DNA from: Arsenicibacter rosenii
Lineage (GTDB): Bacteria > Bacteroidota > Bacteroidia > Cytophagales > Spirosomataceae
Assembly: GCF_001870735.1 (NCBI RefSeq)
Contig: NZ_MORL01000008.1
Coordinates: forward strand, 46,901-110,900
Direction of reading: 5' to 3'
DNA length: 64,000 nt
The notes under the pieces were generated by a model that did no database searches, was not told the origin of the DNA, and saw nothing but the letters and a program-made list of their open reading frames with translations. How positions within the stretch are numbered: the stretch's first letter is position 1; every line of letters starts with the position of its first letter. The translations under genes and the position numbers were made by a program. This document shows, in pieces, positions 1-8,903 of this stretch.

Positions 1-2769
1 CGCCCAGCTCGGCCTTGGTGACATTCTGTAACTGTTTCAATCCTTCTTTTGCTGGATGATGCTCACGGAGAGCATCCCCTGAGAGTTCCAGTTTCCAGAA
101 CTTCTCGTTTCAATCCTTCTTTTGCTGGATGATGCTCACGGAGAAAACTTCAAGCCAGTGAATGAAAAATTTTCGTCAAGTTTCAATCCTTCTTTTGCTG
201 GATGATGCTCACGGAGACACCGTGTATGCACTGATACAGTTTTCGTCTATGTGTTTCAATCCTTCTTTTGCTGGATGATGCTCACGGAGTCTGCGGCAAT
301 CTGGTACTGGAACGACTCGGTTATCGGTTTCAATCCTTCTTTTGCTGGATGATGCTCACGGAGTTTCTGATACCACGAAGCTGTTCAACCAGCTGAAGGG
401 TTTCAATCCTTCTTTTGCTGGATGATGCTCACGGAGGCAGAAACTTTTTACTATATTTGTGTAAGTTTAATCGTTTCAATCCTTCTTTTGCTGGATGATG
501 CTCACGGAGACACCTTCAAGCCAGTGAATGAAAAATTTTCGTCAAGTTTCAATCCTTCTTTTGCTGGATGATGCTCACGGAGACACCGTGTATGCACTGA
601 TACAGTTTTCGTCTATGTGTTTCAATCCTTCTTTTGCTGGATGATGCTCACGGAGTCATGATCTGGGAGCCGTTGAAGCGTTCGATCGCTAGTTTCAATC
701 CTTCTTTTGCTGGATGATGCTCACGGAGTTTCTGATACCACGAAGCTGTTCAACCAGCTGAAGGGTTTCAATCCTTCTTTTGCTGGATGATGCTCACGGA
801 GGCAGAAACTTTTTACTATATTTGTGTAAGTTTAATCGTTTCAATCCTTCTTTTGCTGGATGATGCTCACGGAGACAGCGTTCCGGGGAGCTGAACGCGG
901 CACTACTGAGGTTTCAATCCTTCTTTTGCTGGATGATGCTCACGGAGTTTCTGATACCACGAAGCTGTTCAACCAGCTGAAGGGTTTCAATCCTTCTTTT
1001 GCTGGATGATGCTCACGGAGGCAGAAACTTTTTACTATATTTGTGTAAGTTTAATCGTTTCAATCCTTCTTTTGCTGGATGATGCTCACGGAGACGCCTG
1101 CTCGATGATAGTAACGGCTTCTTTCTGAAGTTTCAATCCTTCTTTTGCTGGATGATGCTCACGGAGAGGCTGATGATTTTTCCTGCGCCCTGAACTCCAT
1201 GTGTTTCAATCCTTCTTTTGCTGGATGATGCTCACGGAGAACCCTTTCACCCACGCCACAAACTCGGGATTCGGGGTTTCAATCCTTCTTTTGCTGGATG
1301 ATGCTCACGGAGGTTTTGGTTGATCCGTCGGCTAAATATTCTAGTACAGTTTCAATCCTTCTTTTGCTGGATGATGCTCACGGAGACGCTTTCTGGAAGT
1401 GAACCGACGTGGTGAAGAAGTGTTTCAATCCTTCTTTTGCTGGATGATGCTCACGGAGAACCCTTTCACCCACGCCACAAACTCGGGATTCGGGGTTTCA
1501 ATCCTTCTTTTGCTGGATGATGCTCACGGAGGTTTTGGTTGATCCGTCGGCTAAATATTCTAGTACAGTTTCAATCCTTCTTTTGCTGGATGATGCTCAC
1601 GGAGTTCGCCTGCTTGATGCCTATGTGATCGGGGCTACACTGTTTCAATCCTTCTTTTGCTGGATGATGCTCACGGAGACGCTTTCTGGAAGTGAACCGA
1701 CGTGGTGAAATAGTGTTTCAATCCTTCTTTTGCTGGATGATGCTCACGGAGGTTATTGTTGGCCTGAATGCAAGTCGGGCTAATTCGTTTCAATCCTTCT
1801 TTTGCTGGATGATGCTCACGGAGCTACCGGCGGACAAACGCGGTAATTGGCAGGGCACAGTTTCAATCCTTCTTTTGCTGGATGATGCTCACGGAGTTAG
1901 CTGAGTTTGGGTCTGTCGGGTCAAATGTGAAGTTTCAATCCTTCTTTTGCTGGATGATGCTCACGGAGGCCCACACGGGCACTGGCGGCACTGTGGGAAA
2001 ATCAGTTTCAATCCTTCTTTTGCTGGATGATGCTCACGGAGACGCTTTCTGGAAGTGAACCGACGTGGTGAAATAGTGTTTCAATCCTTCTTTTGCTGGA
2101 TGATGCTCACGGAGGTTATTGTTGGCCTGAATGCAAGTCGGGCTAATTCGTTTCAATCCTTCTTTTGCTGGATGATGCTCACGGAGCTACCGGCGGACAA
2201 ACGCGGTAATTGGCAGGGCACAGTTTCAATCCTTCTTTTGCTGGATGATGCTCACGGAGTTAGCTGAGTTTGGGTCTGTCGGGTCAAATGTGAAGTTTCA
2301 ATCCTTCTTTTGCTGGATGATGCTCACGGAGGCCCACACGGGCACTGGCGGCACTGTGGGAAAATCAGTTTCAATCCTTCTTTTGCTGGATGATGCTCAC
2401 GGAGACTGCTGCACGCAGGCGATTGCCCTGCAAAAAAAGGGTTTCAATCCTTCTTTTGCTGGATGATGCTCACGGAGTGTTATGAATCAGTGACGAATCG
2501 GTTTCTTCTTCAAGTTTCAATCCTTCTTTTGCTGGATGATGCTCACGGAGATCCTGCAACCGTTCGTACAAAACTTGCTTTCCTGGGTTTCAATCCTTCT
2601 TTTGCTGGATGATGCTCACGGAGCACACATCTGTGTTTTACTTATACATCACTGTGTTAGTTTCAATCCTTCTTTTGCTGGATGATGCTCACGGAGACGT
2701 GTCTTTCAGCGCGGGCATATCATCGGTGTCGTGTTTCAATCCTTCTTTTGCTGGATGATGCTCACGGAG
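1..2769 (-). CRISPR. Type I-B CRISPR array, 38 repeats, open at left edge
   Basis: There are 38 copies of a 37-bp repeat, from 34-70 to 2733-2769. On the + strand each begins GTTTCAATCCTTC and ends GCTCACGGAG. I saw no repeat variants. Between them lie 37 complete spacers, mostly 36 bp (35 and 37 also occur), and bases 1-33 are part of another spacer, so the array continues leftward. On the minus strand the repeat ends in ATTGAAAC, the usual 5' handle of type I-B crRNAs, so the array is read leftward, like the cas genes. The leader end is at 2769 and the newest spacers are there. Only 25 spacer sequences are distinct. Units 1679-2041 and 2042-2404 are an exact tandem duplication of five spacers. 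The pair at 364/437 recurs at 729/802 and 948/1021, and the pair at 1240/1313 recurs at 1459/1532. Confidence 0.98.
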
Positions 2770-2965
2770 CCGTCCGGGTGCGTAAACCGCAGACAGACAA
2801 CAACTTACCCCATATTGACGCTTCCTCTTTTTGAGTAAAACAATATGTCAAATAACGTTTTTGAAACTCCTTTTTGCCCATTTTCCGGAAACGTAACCCA
2901 CTGACCATTAAATGAATACCCCTTAAAAAACGACCGGCTCAAATAAATTACCGGCCGGAACGACG
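2770..2965 (-). promoter_or_regulatory. CRISPR leader
   Basis: This 196-bp AT-rich stretch separates the end of cas4 from the repeat at 2733-2769. It has no convincing gene. Because the crRNA handle puts array transcription on the minus strand, this is where the leader (promoter plus integration signals) must lie. Its exact right boundary and start site cannot be read from one sequence. Confidence 0.7.
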
Positions 2966-3538
2966 TTATTTGATACACAAATTCCGATACGTACAAGTTA
3001 CACAACGGGCTTTGTATCTGGTAGCTTTCGGGTAACTATTTTCATCAATAATCGCAAATATTGACCGCGCTGCCCGCTTTACTTCCTCTACATCTTCCGG
3101 ATTGATCGCAACCTCCACTACCTTATGCCGGCTCCGCGTATACACAAGAAACCCTTTCCGGACCTTCACCCCGAAGTTTTCCTCAATCAGCCAGGCATAA
3201 CAGTACAACTGCGTCCGGTAGGTCTCATAAACCTTGTCCTTGTACTCGGCAAATTTGTAATCAAGCGGCGCATATTCCCCGTTCGACAAGACCAACACCT
3301 CATCGACCCGACCACGGATCAGATCGTTTGTCAGGTACTGATCCAGATGCTTATCCACTACTCCCAACCGCTTCCGCAGATACTCCTTGTTCTGCTCCAG
3401 CCGGTCGTCGTGCAACTGCCTGCCCCGCATTACCTTGTAGTCCTTTTCCTCGTACTGCGGTATCCGCAGGACATACTCAAAATAGGTAAACCGCGGACAA
3501 AACAAATATTCAATAATGTGTGATGGTGTTAGAGTCAT
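2966..3538 (-). CDS. cas4: Cas4 RecB-like exonuclease
   Basis: CRISPR adaptation nuclease of the RecB family. With Cas1-Cas2 it trims prespacers and helps choose the PAM and orientation. I start it at the ATG at 3538 (190 residues); a TTG nine codons upstream at 3565 is also open. Visible motifs, numbered from that TTG, are an N-terminal FCPR with Cys23, GRQLHDD with His52, GRVDEV with Asp88, LDYK at 101-104, QLYCYA at 119-124, and a C-terminal Cys triad C188, C191, C197. The four cysteines are the family's Fe-S cluster ligands. It follows cas2 by 34 bp and is the last cas gene before the leader. Having cas4 after cas1-cas2 differs from the more usual cas4-cas1-cas2 order. Confidence 0.95.
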   Translation of the reverse strand: MTLTPSHIIEYLFCPRFTYFEYVLRIPQYEEKDYKVMRGRQLHDDRLEQNKEYLRKRLGVVDKHLDQYLTNDLIRGRVDEVLVLSNGEYAPLDYKFAEYKDKVYETYRTQLYCYAWLIEENFGVKVRKGFLVYTRSRHKVVEVAINPEDVEEVKRAARSIFAIIDENSYPKATRYKARCVTCTYRNLCIK

Positions 3539-3572
3539 AGCCGTAACCTCATGGCTGGTAAACAATTCCCGT

Positions 3573-3863
3573 CTAAAAAAATAAAGCCCTGATTTCGTCG
3601 GTAACCAGTTTCTTGTCGAAGGCCTGCCCCAATAAATCGGTTTGCTGAAGCTCGCCCCGACTCATCGGAAACAGGTAAACCTTGTCCGTTTCCTCATCAA
3701 TCAGGTCTTCCAGCTGAAGCCGTAAGGTGTCTTTCTGGTTTGGTGTCAGCGTACCCAGAAAACAGGAAAACTGTACCCGATACAGCCCCGCCTGCTGACA
3801 GCATTTAGCCGCCTTCGTCCGGGAACGGTCTTTGACGATGTCGTATAAAACCCAGATAATCAT
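3573..3863 (-). CDS. cas2: Cas2 adaptation protein
   Basis: Small ferredoxin-fold protein that bridges two Cas1 dimers in the spacer-integration complex. It has 96 residues, normal for the family. The N-terminus MIIWVLYDIVKDRSRTK has the hydrophobic first strand ending in the conserved Asp (D8), followed by the basic helix; the middle has the expected aromatic and hydrophobic strands (VQFSCFLG, KVYLFPM). It lies 52 bp after the end of the shifted cas1 reading frame and just before cas4, all on the same strand. Confidence 0.95.
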   Translation of the reverse strand: MIIWVLYDIVKDRSRTKAAKCCQQAGLYRVQFSCFLGTLTPNQKDTLRLQLEDLIDEETDKVYLFPMSRGELQQTDLLGQAFDKKLVTDEIRALFF

Positions 3864-3915
3864 AACAAAACGATATGTATGTGTTGTTGAAAAAGGTATT
3901 TCTCTACCTGTTATC

Positions 3916-4952
3916 CTATGCAGTACTGTCGGCCGGCCCCGCCCCGTCTTCCTTAATCAACGCATTGGCAAACTGATGGGCGTCCAGTTGAATACAGTGG
4001 CTACGGACCAGATTCCGGCCACGGTACCGGATCGTATCCTTGTCCATAAAGTCGTTGAACGCCCCCACCAGTAACGCCTTCCCTTCGGCATTCAGACTCG
4101 TACCGGCCTCTCCGTTGCGGTTGGTCAGGGGCGATGTGTGGGCTTTGTTCACCTTTTTGGCCGAAAACAGCCGGAAAACTACCTCATCGCATATATCCGG
4201 TAGGGCTCAATGAAGTCGAACACCATACTGAGTTGATTGTAGTCATCGCGGTGCAGAAAACCGAGGTAGGGATCCACTCCCGCCACCATCAGCGCTTTCT
4301 CTACCTTACCATACAGGATACCATAGGCGTAGTTCAGGAAGGCATTGAACGCATCCCTGGCCGGCCGGGTACTCCGCCCGCTGAACTGATATTCTTTCGG
4401 CAAGACATAACTCAGCGTCTCGAAATACAACCGGCCGGCCGTACCTTCCAGTCCCCGCAACGTTTCGGCAATGGCAGCAACCTGCGGAGCTTCCAGCGTA
4501 TTTACCGACACACACAAGGCCTCGATCCGTGTCAGCTTATCCGCCAGGAAATCGGCGTGTTGTGGCCGGTGTTTCTTCAGGTCTTTGATAAACTGAAGCT
4601 GATTGTCCATCTTGGTGAGCAGCCACGTTTTGACCCAGCTCACACCAACCACCGACAAACTCGCCTGTAGCTGACGTTTCCGGATGCGGGTGGTACTCCC
4701 CAGTTTGGCGTGCCAGACCCGGCCGATGGGGTCGCCGCTCTGCTCCACAAACACAATGTCTACGTTATGGATCATGGCCAGTTTAATGGCATCGGCACTG
4801 AGCGAGGTGCCTGTCGTCATGATAATATGGGTGACTTTCTGCGCCGAAAACGGCTTTTTCTCGACTTCCCCTGAGTCAAGCCGGCGACGCACTTCAAACA
4901 TCTGATCGCAGACGTGTACATAGGTGCCGTATGTATTAATGTGGAGTTGCAT
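3916..4952 (-). pseudogene. cas1: cas1 integrase, split by a one-base frameshift
   Basis: CRISPR integrase gene in two frames. The first frame (4952-4179) gives 257 residues with the Cas1 metal-site residues E170 (LEGTAG), H234 (GFLHRDDY) and E249 (FDFIEPYR), then stops at 4181-4179 just after IYAMR. Moving one base at about 4188 restores the family pattern: IYA continues as DEVVFRLFSAKKVNKAH and runs to the stop at 3916, ending with the typical RYRGR and IQLDAHQFANAL motifs. The joined product would be about 345 residues, normal for type I-B Cas1. About 90 C-terminal residues are therefore lost. A sequencing error or, less likely, programmed frameshifting could also explain it. It follows cas6 by 59 bp. 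Confidence 0.85.
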
Positions 4953-4959
4953 GGGTTAA

Positions 4960-5051
4960 AGAGCGAAAGAGTGAACGAGTGGCAGAGTGAACGAGCGGGG
5001 CGCGAAGAGAGCTATTCGCTCGTTCGCTCGTTCGTTCGTTCACTCGTTGAG
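4960..5051. repeat. Low-complexity palindrome overlapping the end of cas6
   Basis: The left half is built from GAGCGAAAGAGTGAACGAG-like words and the right half from CGCTCGTTCGCTCGTTCG-like words, so the two arms can pair into a long hairpin between cas6 and cas1. The right arm encodes the last residues of Cas6. A one-armed relative built from CTCACTCGCTCTTT words lies at 39523-39562, which suggests a mobile or expanding intergenic repeat family. Confidence 0.7.
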
Positions 5052-5725
5052 AGCGCTCCGAATCCCCGGGCAACGCCTTTGCCCAGGCCGAGGCCGTCGG
5101 GCAAGAGGACGTTGGTCGTGAAACTACCGGTAAACGCGATCATGGTCTGATTTTTAAATTGGGTGGTTCGTTCTTCTACGTTCAGGCTCACCAGCACCCG
5201 TTCCTGCGGTTGCAGCCAAAGGCCAATGTCCTTGAATACGTTCAGTATCTGGTTAATCAGTACCCGTTTCAGTTGTGCCTGTTGTTCGGCTGGTTCGCGG
5301 CGGCGGTAGTCCTGGTAGTTTGCCTGGTTGAGGGCCATCCAGAGCGTCTGAAACCGGTATTGGTGCAGGTCCTCGCTCAGCCCGATGGTAGCCTGTTCGT
5401 GGCGGATGTGTTTACTCAGAATAGGATAGGCGGTGCCGTCGATATCGAGGTGCCGCATGGTGAGAAACAACTGAGCCAGCAGGGAGGCGCCTTCGTTGAG
5501 GCCGACGAGAGTAGGTATTTTGTTCAGCACCTTGTATTGCACCTGCGGGTAGGCATACCGGAAACTGCCATCCTCATAATGATTATGCAGCAACGGCGAA
5601 TGGTCGCGGAACAGTTCCCCGAAATACCCCCTGAGCTTATGCGCATCACGGGTTTTCAACGCAACTTCGGGAAAGGTAATGGTGGTTATGGGGATACGAG
5701 TTTGGGAAAGGATGGCGGTGGTCAT
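5012..5725 (-). CDS. cas6: Cas6 crRNA-processing endonuclease
   Basis: Metal-independent RNase that cuts the array transcript inside each repeat to give crRNAs with the 8-nt AUUGAAAC handle. The 237-residue protein has an N-terminal conserved block around LLHNHYEDGSFRYAYP (residues 45-60), containing candidate catalytic histidines H42, H47 and H49. It also has the C-terminal glycine-rich RNA-binding loop GLGKGVARGFGAL. The last twelve residues, STSERTNERTSE, come from a simple repeat and look like an added tail. The start overlaps the cas3 stop by 4 bp (5722-5725), so translation is probably coupled. The catalytic histidine cannot be assigned by eye. Confidence 0.92.
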   Translation of the reverse strand: MTTAILSQTRIPITTITFPEVALKTRDAHKLRGYFGELFRDHSPLLHNHYEDGSFRYAYPQVQYKVLNKIPTLVGLNEGASLLAQLFLTMRHLDIDGTAYPILSKHIRHEQATIGLSEDLHQYRFQTLWMALNQANYQDYRRREPAEQQAQLKRVLINQILNVFKDIGLWLQPQERVLVSLNVEERTTQFKNQTMIAFTGSFTTNVLLPDGLGLGKGVARGFGALSTSERTNERTSE

Positions 5726-8151
5726 AATATAAAAGTTAATGGTTGTGAAATTGGAATATATCCTGAATTGTGTCGAAAGTCATCCATTTCGTACTTGTAG
5801 CAAGCCGATGGATTCGCTCTCTTAGATACGTAGAAGAAATATTTTTCTTCCTTGGGTGTATCAAAAACAATATTTTGGGCTTTACCTCCAGTTGGTAAGT
5901 AAGGTAGTGGAACATTTACAACGTATTCATAAAACCTTGCTTTAATTAGAGCAAACTCACGCTTGCGTTCATAAGGCTTAAGTTCAACTTTATCAAGAAT
6001 AGCAACATATTGATTCCAAAGCTGCTCAGCTTCTTCATTCAACTGTACGAAAATTGATTCTGTATCTTGTTCTTCAACAAACTTAAAGGCTCCAACTTTT
6101 TCAAAATCCAATGCCTGCAAGGCTGTTAGTTCAGGTGAAATAAGGACATCAGCTTGTTTCTTGACTTCTTTAAAATACGCTTCAATTAATGCTAGATAAC
6201 CATGCTCGTCTGTTTCTGACATGCCCTTTAACACATTGGTGGTTTTTACCATTAGGTCGCCACCATATACCATCCCACTTGCCCGACGCATCTCAGCGAT
6301 GGCATATAGAAACACTTCACCACTAGTTTCTTTCTCATTATACCGATTTGCCCGACCAGCTGCTTGAATGATAGAATCCAGAGGAGCCATTGCTCGAAAA
6401 ACAGTATGTACCGAGATATCAACTCCGGCCTCTATAAGTTGGGTAGATATAATGACCTGCTGTTTTGGCCCGTTGTAGTTTTTAATTCGATCAATTATTC
6501 TTTTCCGTTCGTATGGGGTAATGAGCGTTGTCAGGTAATAAACATCTGTCGTTTCTCCGTCCAATTCAGCTGCAACAGCCTTAAAGCACTCTAAAGTTGA
6601 CTGTTTTGTATTTAGAATTACCAGAACGTTTTTAGCTGAATTGTTTTTACAGTAATCTATTACATCCTGCTTAAACCCTGAAAAGCTAACTTCTTGCCGA
6701 GTACGATTGATAAGGATAGTTCGATTAAAATGAGGGCTTTTAAAGTAACTACGGTAGTTTGGCACCAACTCCTTAATCTCCACATCGGGGATGAAAATCA
6801 ACGGTTGAGTAGCCGACATCAAAATGAAATAGCAGTTGTAGCGTTCGCCCAATGTTTTGAATGCCTGCCGAATTAATGGCCACAACTCATACTTTACCTG
6901 CTGAACCTCGTCCAGTACTATAACAGAGTTAGCCAGATTAGGCAGCTTAAGCAACTTGGTTTTGTCATTAGAGAACAGCGTTTCAAGCAACTGTACGAAT
7001 GTAGTGACAACGATGCCCGACTGCCATGTTTCAATTAGAAACTGGCTTTTATCTTGATCAAGTGTATCGTCTCCAACCTTGTACGCAGGTTCGGCTAAGT
7101 GGTGGTGTTTCAGTAGAACGTCTGAGGTTGGGTTACCAAACACATCCTGAAAAACCGCGAAGTTCTGATCGATAATAGATGTAAACGGAATTGTAATAAT
7201 CAGTCGTCCAAATGAAGGTCCTAATTTCTGCAACAAAGCCAAACCAGTCGCCAATGAGGTCAAGGTTTTGCCTAAGCCTGTAGGTAATGTAATAGAATAC
7301 AAATGCTGCTCGGGCCGAAAGACATTTTCCAATTCACGTAAGGTATCATGGTATGCCTGATTCTTTAATTCGTCGAGGCTAGTCTGAGGGAAATCAAAGC
7401 CTTTTCTCTGTCGGTATGATTCTAAAGCAATTAAAGACGGTTGTACTGACAGGGGTACTTCAATATCTTTCAAAATAACGTCCGACTTGTCGGATAGCAG
7501 CAATGTCCCATAAAACAACTGATGCCAGTAGAAATAACGATTTTTGGCTTCGGCAGGTAGGTCTTCATAGTCACCGAGGTCAAAAAAATCAAGTGAGAAA
7601 TCGGCATACTCATCCAAGTATGTTTCTTTCTGAATATAATCTTTGAATACCGTCCAATCAAAGGAAAAGTTTACTACCAAAAGTAGTTCATCCAAAATAG
7701 ACTGCACCTCTGTTTCATCCTGAAACGCTATAATTTGTTCCGATAAGATAGCCGCTTTTTCTTCCAGAAATAACTCTTTTGTAAAATCTTTTAAATTCCC
7801 GTGGTGCCGTTTAATGGCTGTAAACACCAAATATGGCAATAGTTGACGGTCTATTTCACTAAGATCAAATGGGGCTAAATACTGTTCAACAACCATCTTC
7901 CCTAGTAATGAAGACAGTAAGGCGTGTTCTTTGGGGCCGGTAACCTTGTGGTCAGGTGAAAGCAGGTAATGTTGAAAATAGCGCGTTCCTTTCGCAATAT
8001 CATGGGTAACCCCGGCAAGGTAGCCTAAGTCAGCCAGCAAACCATTAGGAAGGTCGAATACTGTTTTTCGACTTTGCAATAATTGACGACATGACTCGGC
8101 TACCTGCCGCAAATGAACAATTAGCGGAACGCCAGGGTGTGAATAAAGCAT
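5722..8151 (-). CDS. cas3: Cas3 HD nuclease-helicase
   Basis: Effector nuclease-helicase recruited by Cascade to unwind and degrade target DNA. The 809 residues carry both halves. The N-terminal HD nuclease has H13, the HD pair H50-D51, H76 and HH at 116-117. The superfamily 2 helicase has Walker A PTGLGKT at 290-296, Walker B LDEVQ around D414-E415, SAT at 446-448, and the late block IEAGVDI with QAAGRANR. DEVQ in place of the common DEAH-like form is the only variation seen. It overlaps cas5 by one base and cas6 by four, within a tight effector operon. All catalytic motifs look intact. Confidence 0.96.
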   Translation of the reverse strand: MLYSHPGVPLIVHLRQVAESCRQLLQSRKTVFDLPNGLLADLGYLAGVTHDIAKGTRYFQHYLLSPDHKVTGPKEHALLSSLLGKMVVEQYLAPFDLSEIDRQLLPYLVFTAIKRHHGNLKDFTKELFLEEKAAILSEQIIAFQDETEVQSILDELLLVVNFSFDWTVFKDYIQKETYLDEYADFSLDFFDLGDYEDLPAEAKNRYFYWHQLFYGTLLLSDKSDVILKDIEVPLSVQPSLIALESYRQRKGFDFPQTSLDELKNQAYHDTLRELENVFRPEQHLYSITLPTGLGKTLTSLATGLALLQKLGPSFGRLIITIPFTSIIDQNFAVFQDVFGNPTSDVLLKHHHLAEPAYKVGDDTLDQDKSQFLIETWQSGIVVTTFVQLLETLFSNDKTKLLKLPNLANSVIVLDEVQQVKYELWPLIRQAFKTLGERYNCYFILMSATQPLIFIPDVEIKELVPNYRSYFKSPHFNRTILINRTRQEVSFSGFKQDVIDYCKNNSAKNVLVILNTKQSTLECFKAVAAELDGETTDVYYLTTLITPYERKRIIDRIKNYNGPKQQVIISTQLIEAGVDISVHTVFRAMAPLDSIIQAAGRANRYNEKETSGEVFLYAIAEMRRASGMVYGGDLMVKTTNVLKGMSETDEHGYLALIEAYFKEVKKQADVLISPELTALQALDFEKVGAFKFVEEQDTESIFVQLNEEAEQLWNQYVAILDKVELKPYERKREFALIKARFYEYVVNVPLPYLPTGGKAQNIVFDTPKEEKYFFYVSKRANPSACYKYEMDDFRHNSGYIPISQPLTFIL

Positions 8152-8903
8152 TAGAGAAAAAGGATATTGCCAAAATCAGGCGTTTCAAACCAATGGTCGG
8201 TGTATACAGAAACGGCTTTGCCGTCAGCATCAACAAGTACCTCGCCATAGCGAGTCACCACACGGTCGCGTGATAGCTCAATTGGCATAGTGTCGACGTA
8301 ATAATGAGCAGTCTGGCTAAATTCAATCGGCGGGTTAGCCGTCAGTTTAGACAGATTCACGGCCGATTGAATAGATATTTTACCTCCCAATCCCGACCCC
8401 TGCTTTACCGGACATACAACGGCATTTTTAAGTGTAGCCGTAAACTGACTTAAGCCGAGATAAGGCGTAAAATGATGTGCCACATTTACCAACCTGTCAG
8501 CCAGCTTGTCAAACAGAGCAGTGTCCTGATGCTGCACAAATACCCGAAATGCTGGATTTTTCAGCAGTTCAAACTCAATTTGGGTTCGTCCACTTTTTTT
8601 TATTTCAAAAAAGGAATTTCCTGTATCAAGTAAGTTGAAACCGATATTCACCCTTTTTACTGGTGAAAGCAACTGAATAGTCAAACCACAAACGGTGCTA
8701 TTAAACAACTCCTGAACCGGTATTATGCTAACCGGAAAGTGACCGGGGGCCTTTTCGCGCTCAATACCAAGCACCGCGCCCAACAACCCAACTAATGCTG
8801 TTCGGGTTGGAATTGGGTAGGTCAGGGGCGAAGTGGTTGTGTTGAACTTGCGAAAATGGCCATACTCGCCCGATAATTCAAAGACGATTAGCCGGTTATT
8901 CAT
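8151..8903 (-). CDS. cas5b: Cas5 Cascade subunit (type I-B)
   Basis: RAMP-fold subunit that caps the 5' handle of the crRNA in the type I-B Cascade. At 250 residues it has the family's usual size. The N-terminus shows the expected pattern: a first strand (LIVFELSGEYGHFRKF), then SPLTYPIPTRTALVGLLGAVLG, the conserved motif after the first strand of Cas5. It sits between cas7 (4-bp overlap at 8900-8903) and cas3 (1-bp overlap), the normal order for a I-B effector module. No catalytic role is expected, since processing is assigned to Cas6 here. Confidence 0.93.
   Translation of the reverse strand: MNNRLIVFELSGEYGHFRKFNTTTSPLTYPIPTRTALVGLLGAVLGIEREKAPGHFPVSIIPVQELFNSTVCGLTIQLLSPVKRVNIGFNLLDTGNSFFEIKKSGRTQIEFELLKNPAFRVFVQHQDTALFDKLADRLVNVAHHFTPYLGLSQFTATLKNAVVCPVKQGSGLGGKISIQSAVNLSKLTANPPIEFSQTAHYYVDTMPIELSRDRVVTRYGEVLVDADGKAVSVYTDHWFETPDFGNILFL

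Noticed and set aside
1517-2466. Small open frames with FQSFFCWMMLTE repeats inside the CRISPR array
   Set aside because: They are translations of the repeat itself, in phase with its 73-bp period, and not genes.
2770-2805. A possible extra spacer or degenerate repeat right of 2769
   Set aside because: No repeat-like sequence follows, so it is the leader side.
2805-3005. Open frame across the leader and cas4 end
   Set aside because: It overlaps cas4 in another frame, has no family pattern, and lies in the leader.
4179-4188. Programmed ribosomal frameshifting in cas1
   Set aside because: No slippery heptamer or downstream pseudoknot is apparent; a deletion is simpler.
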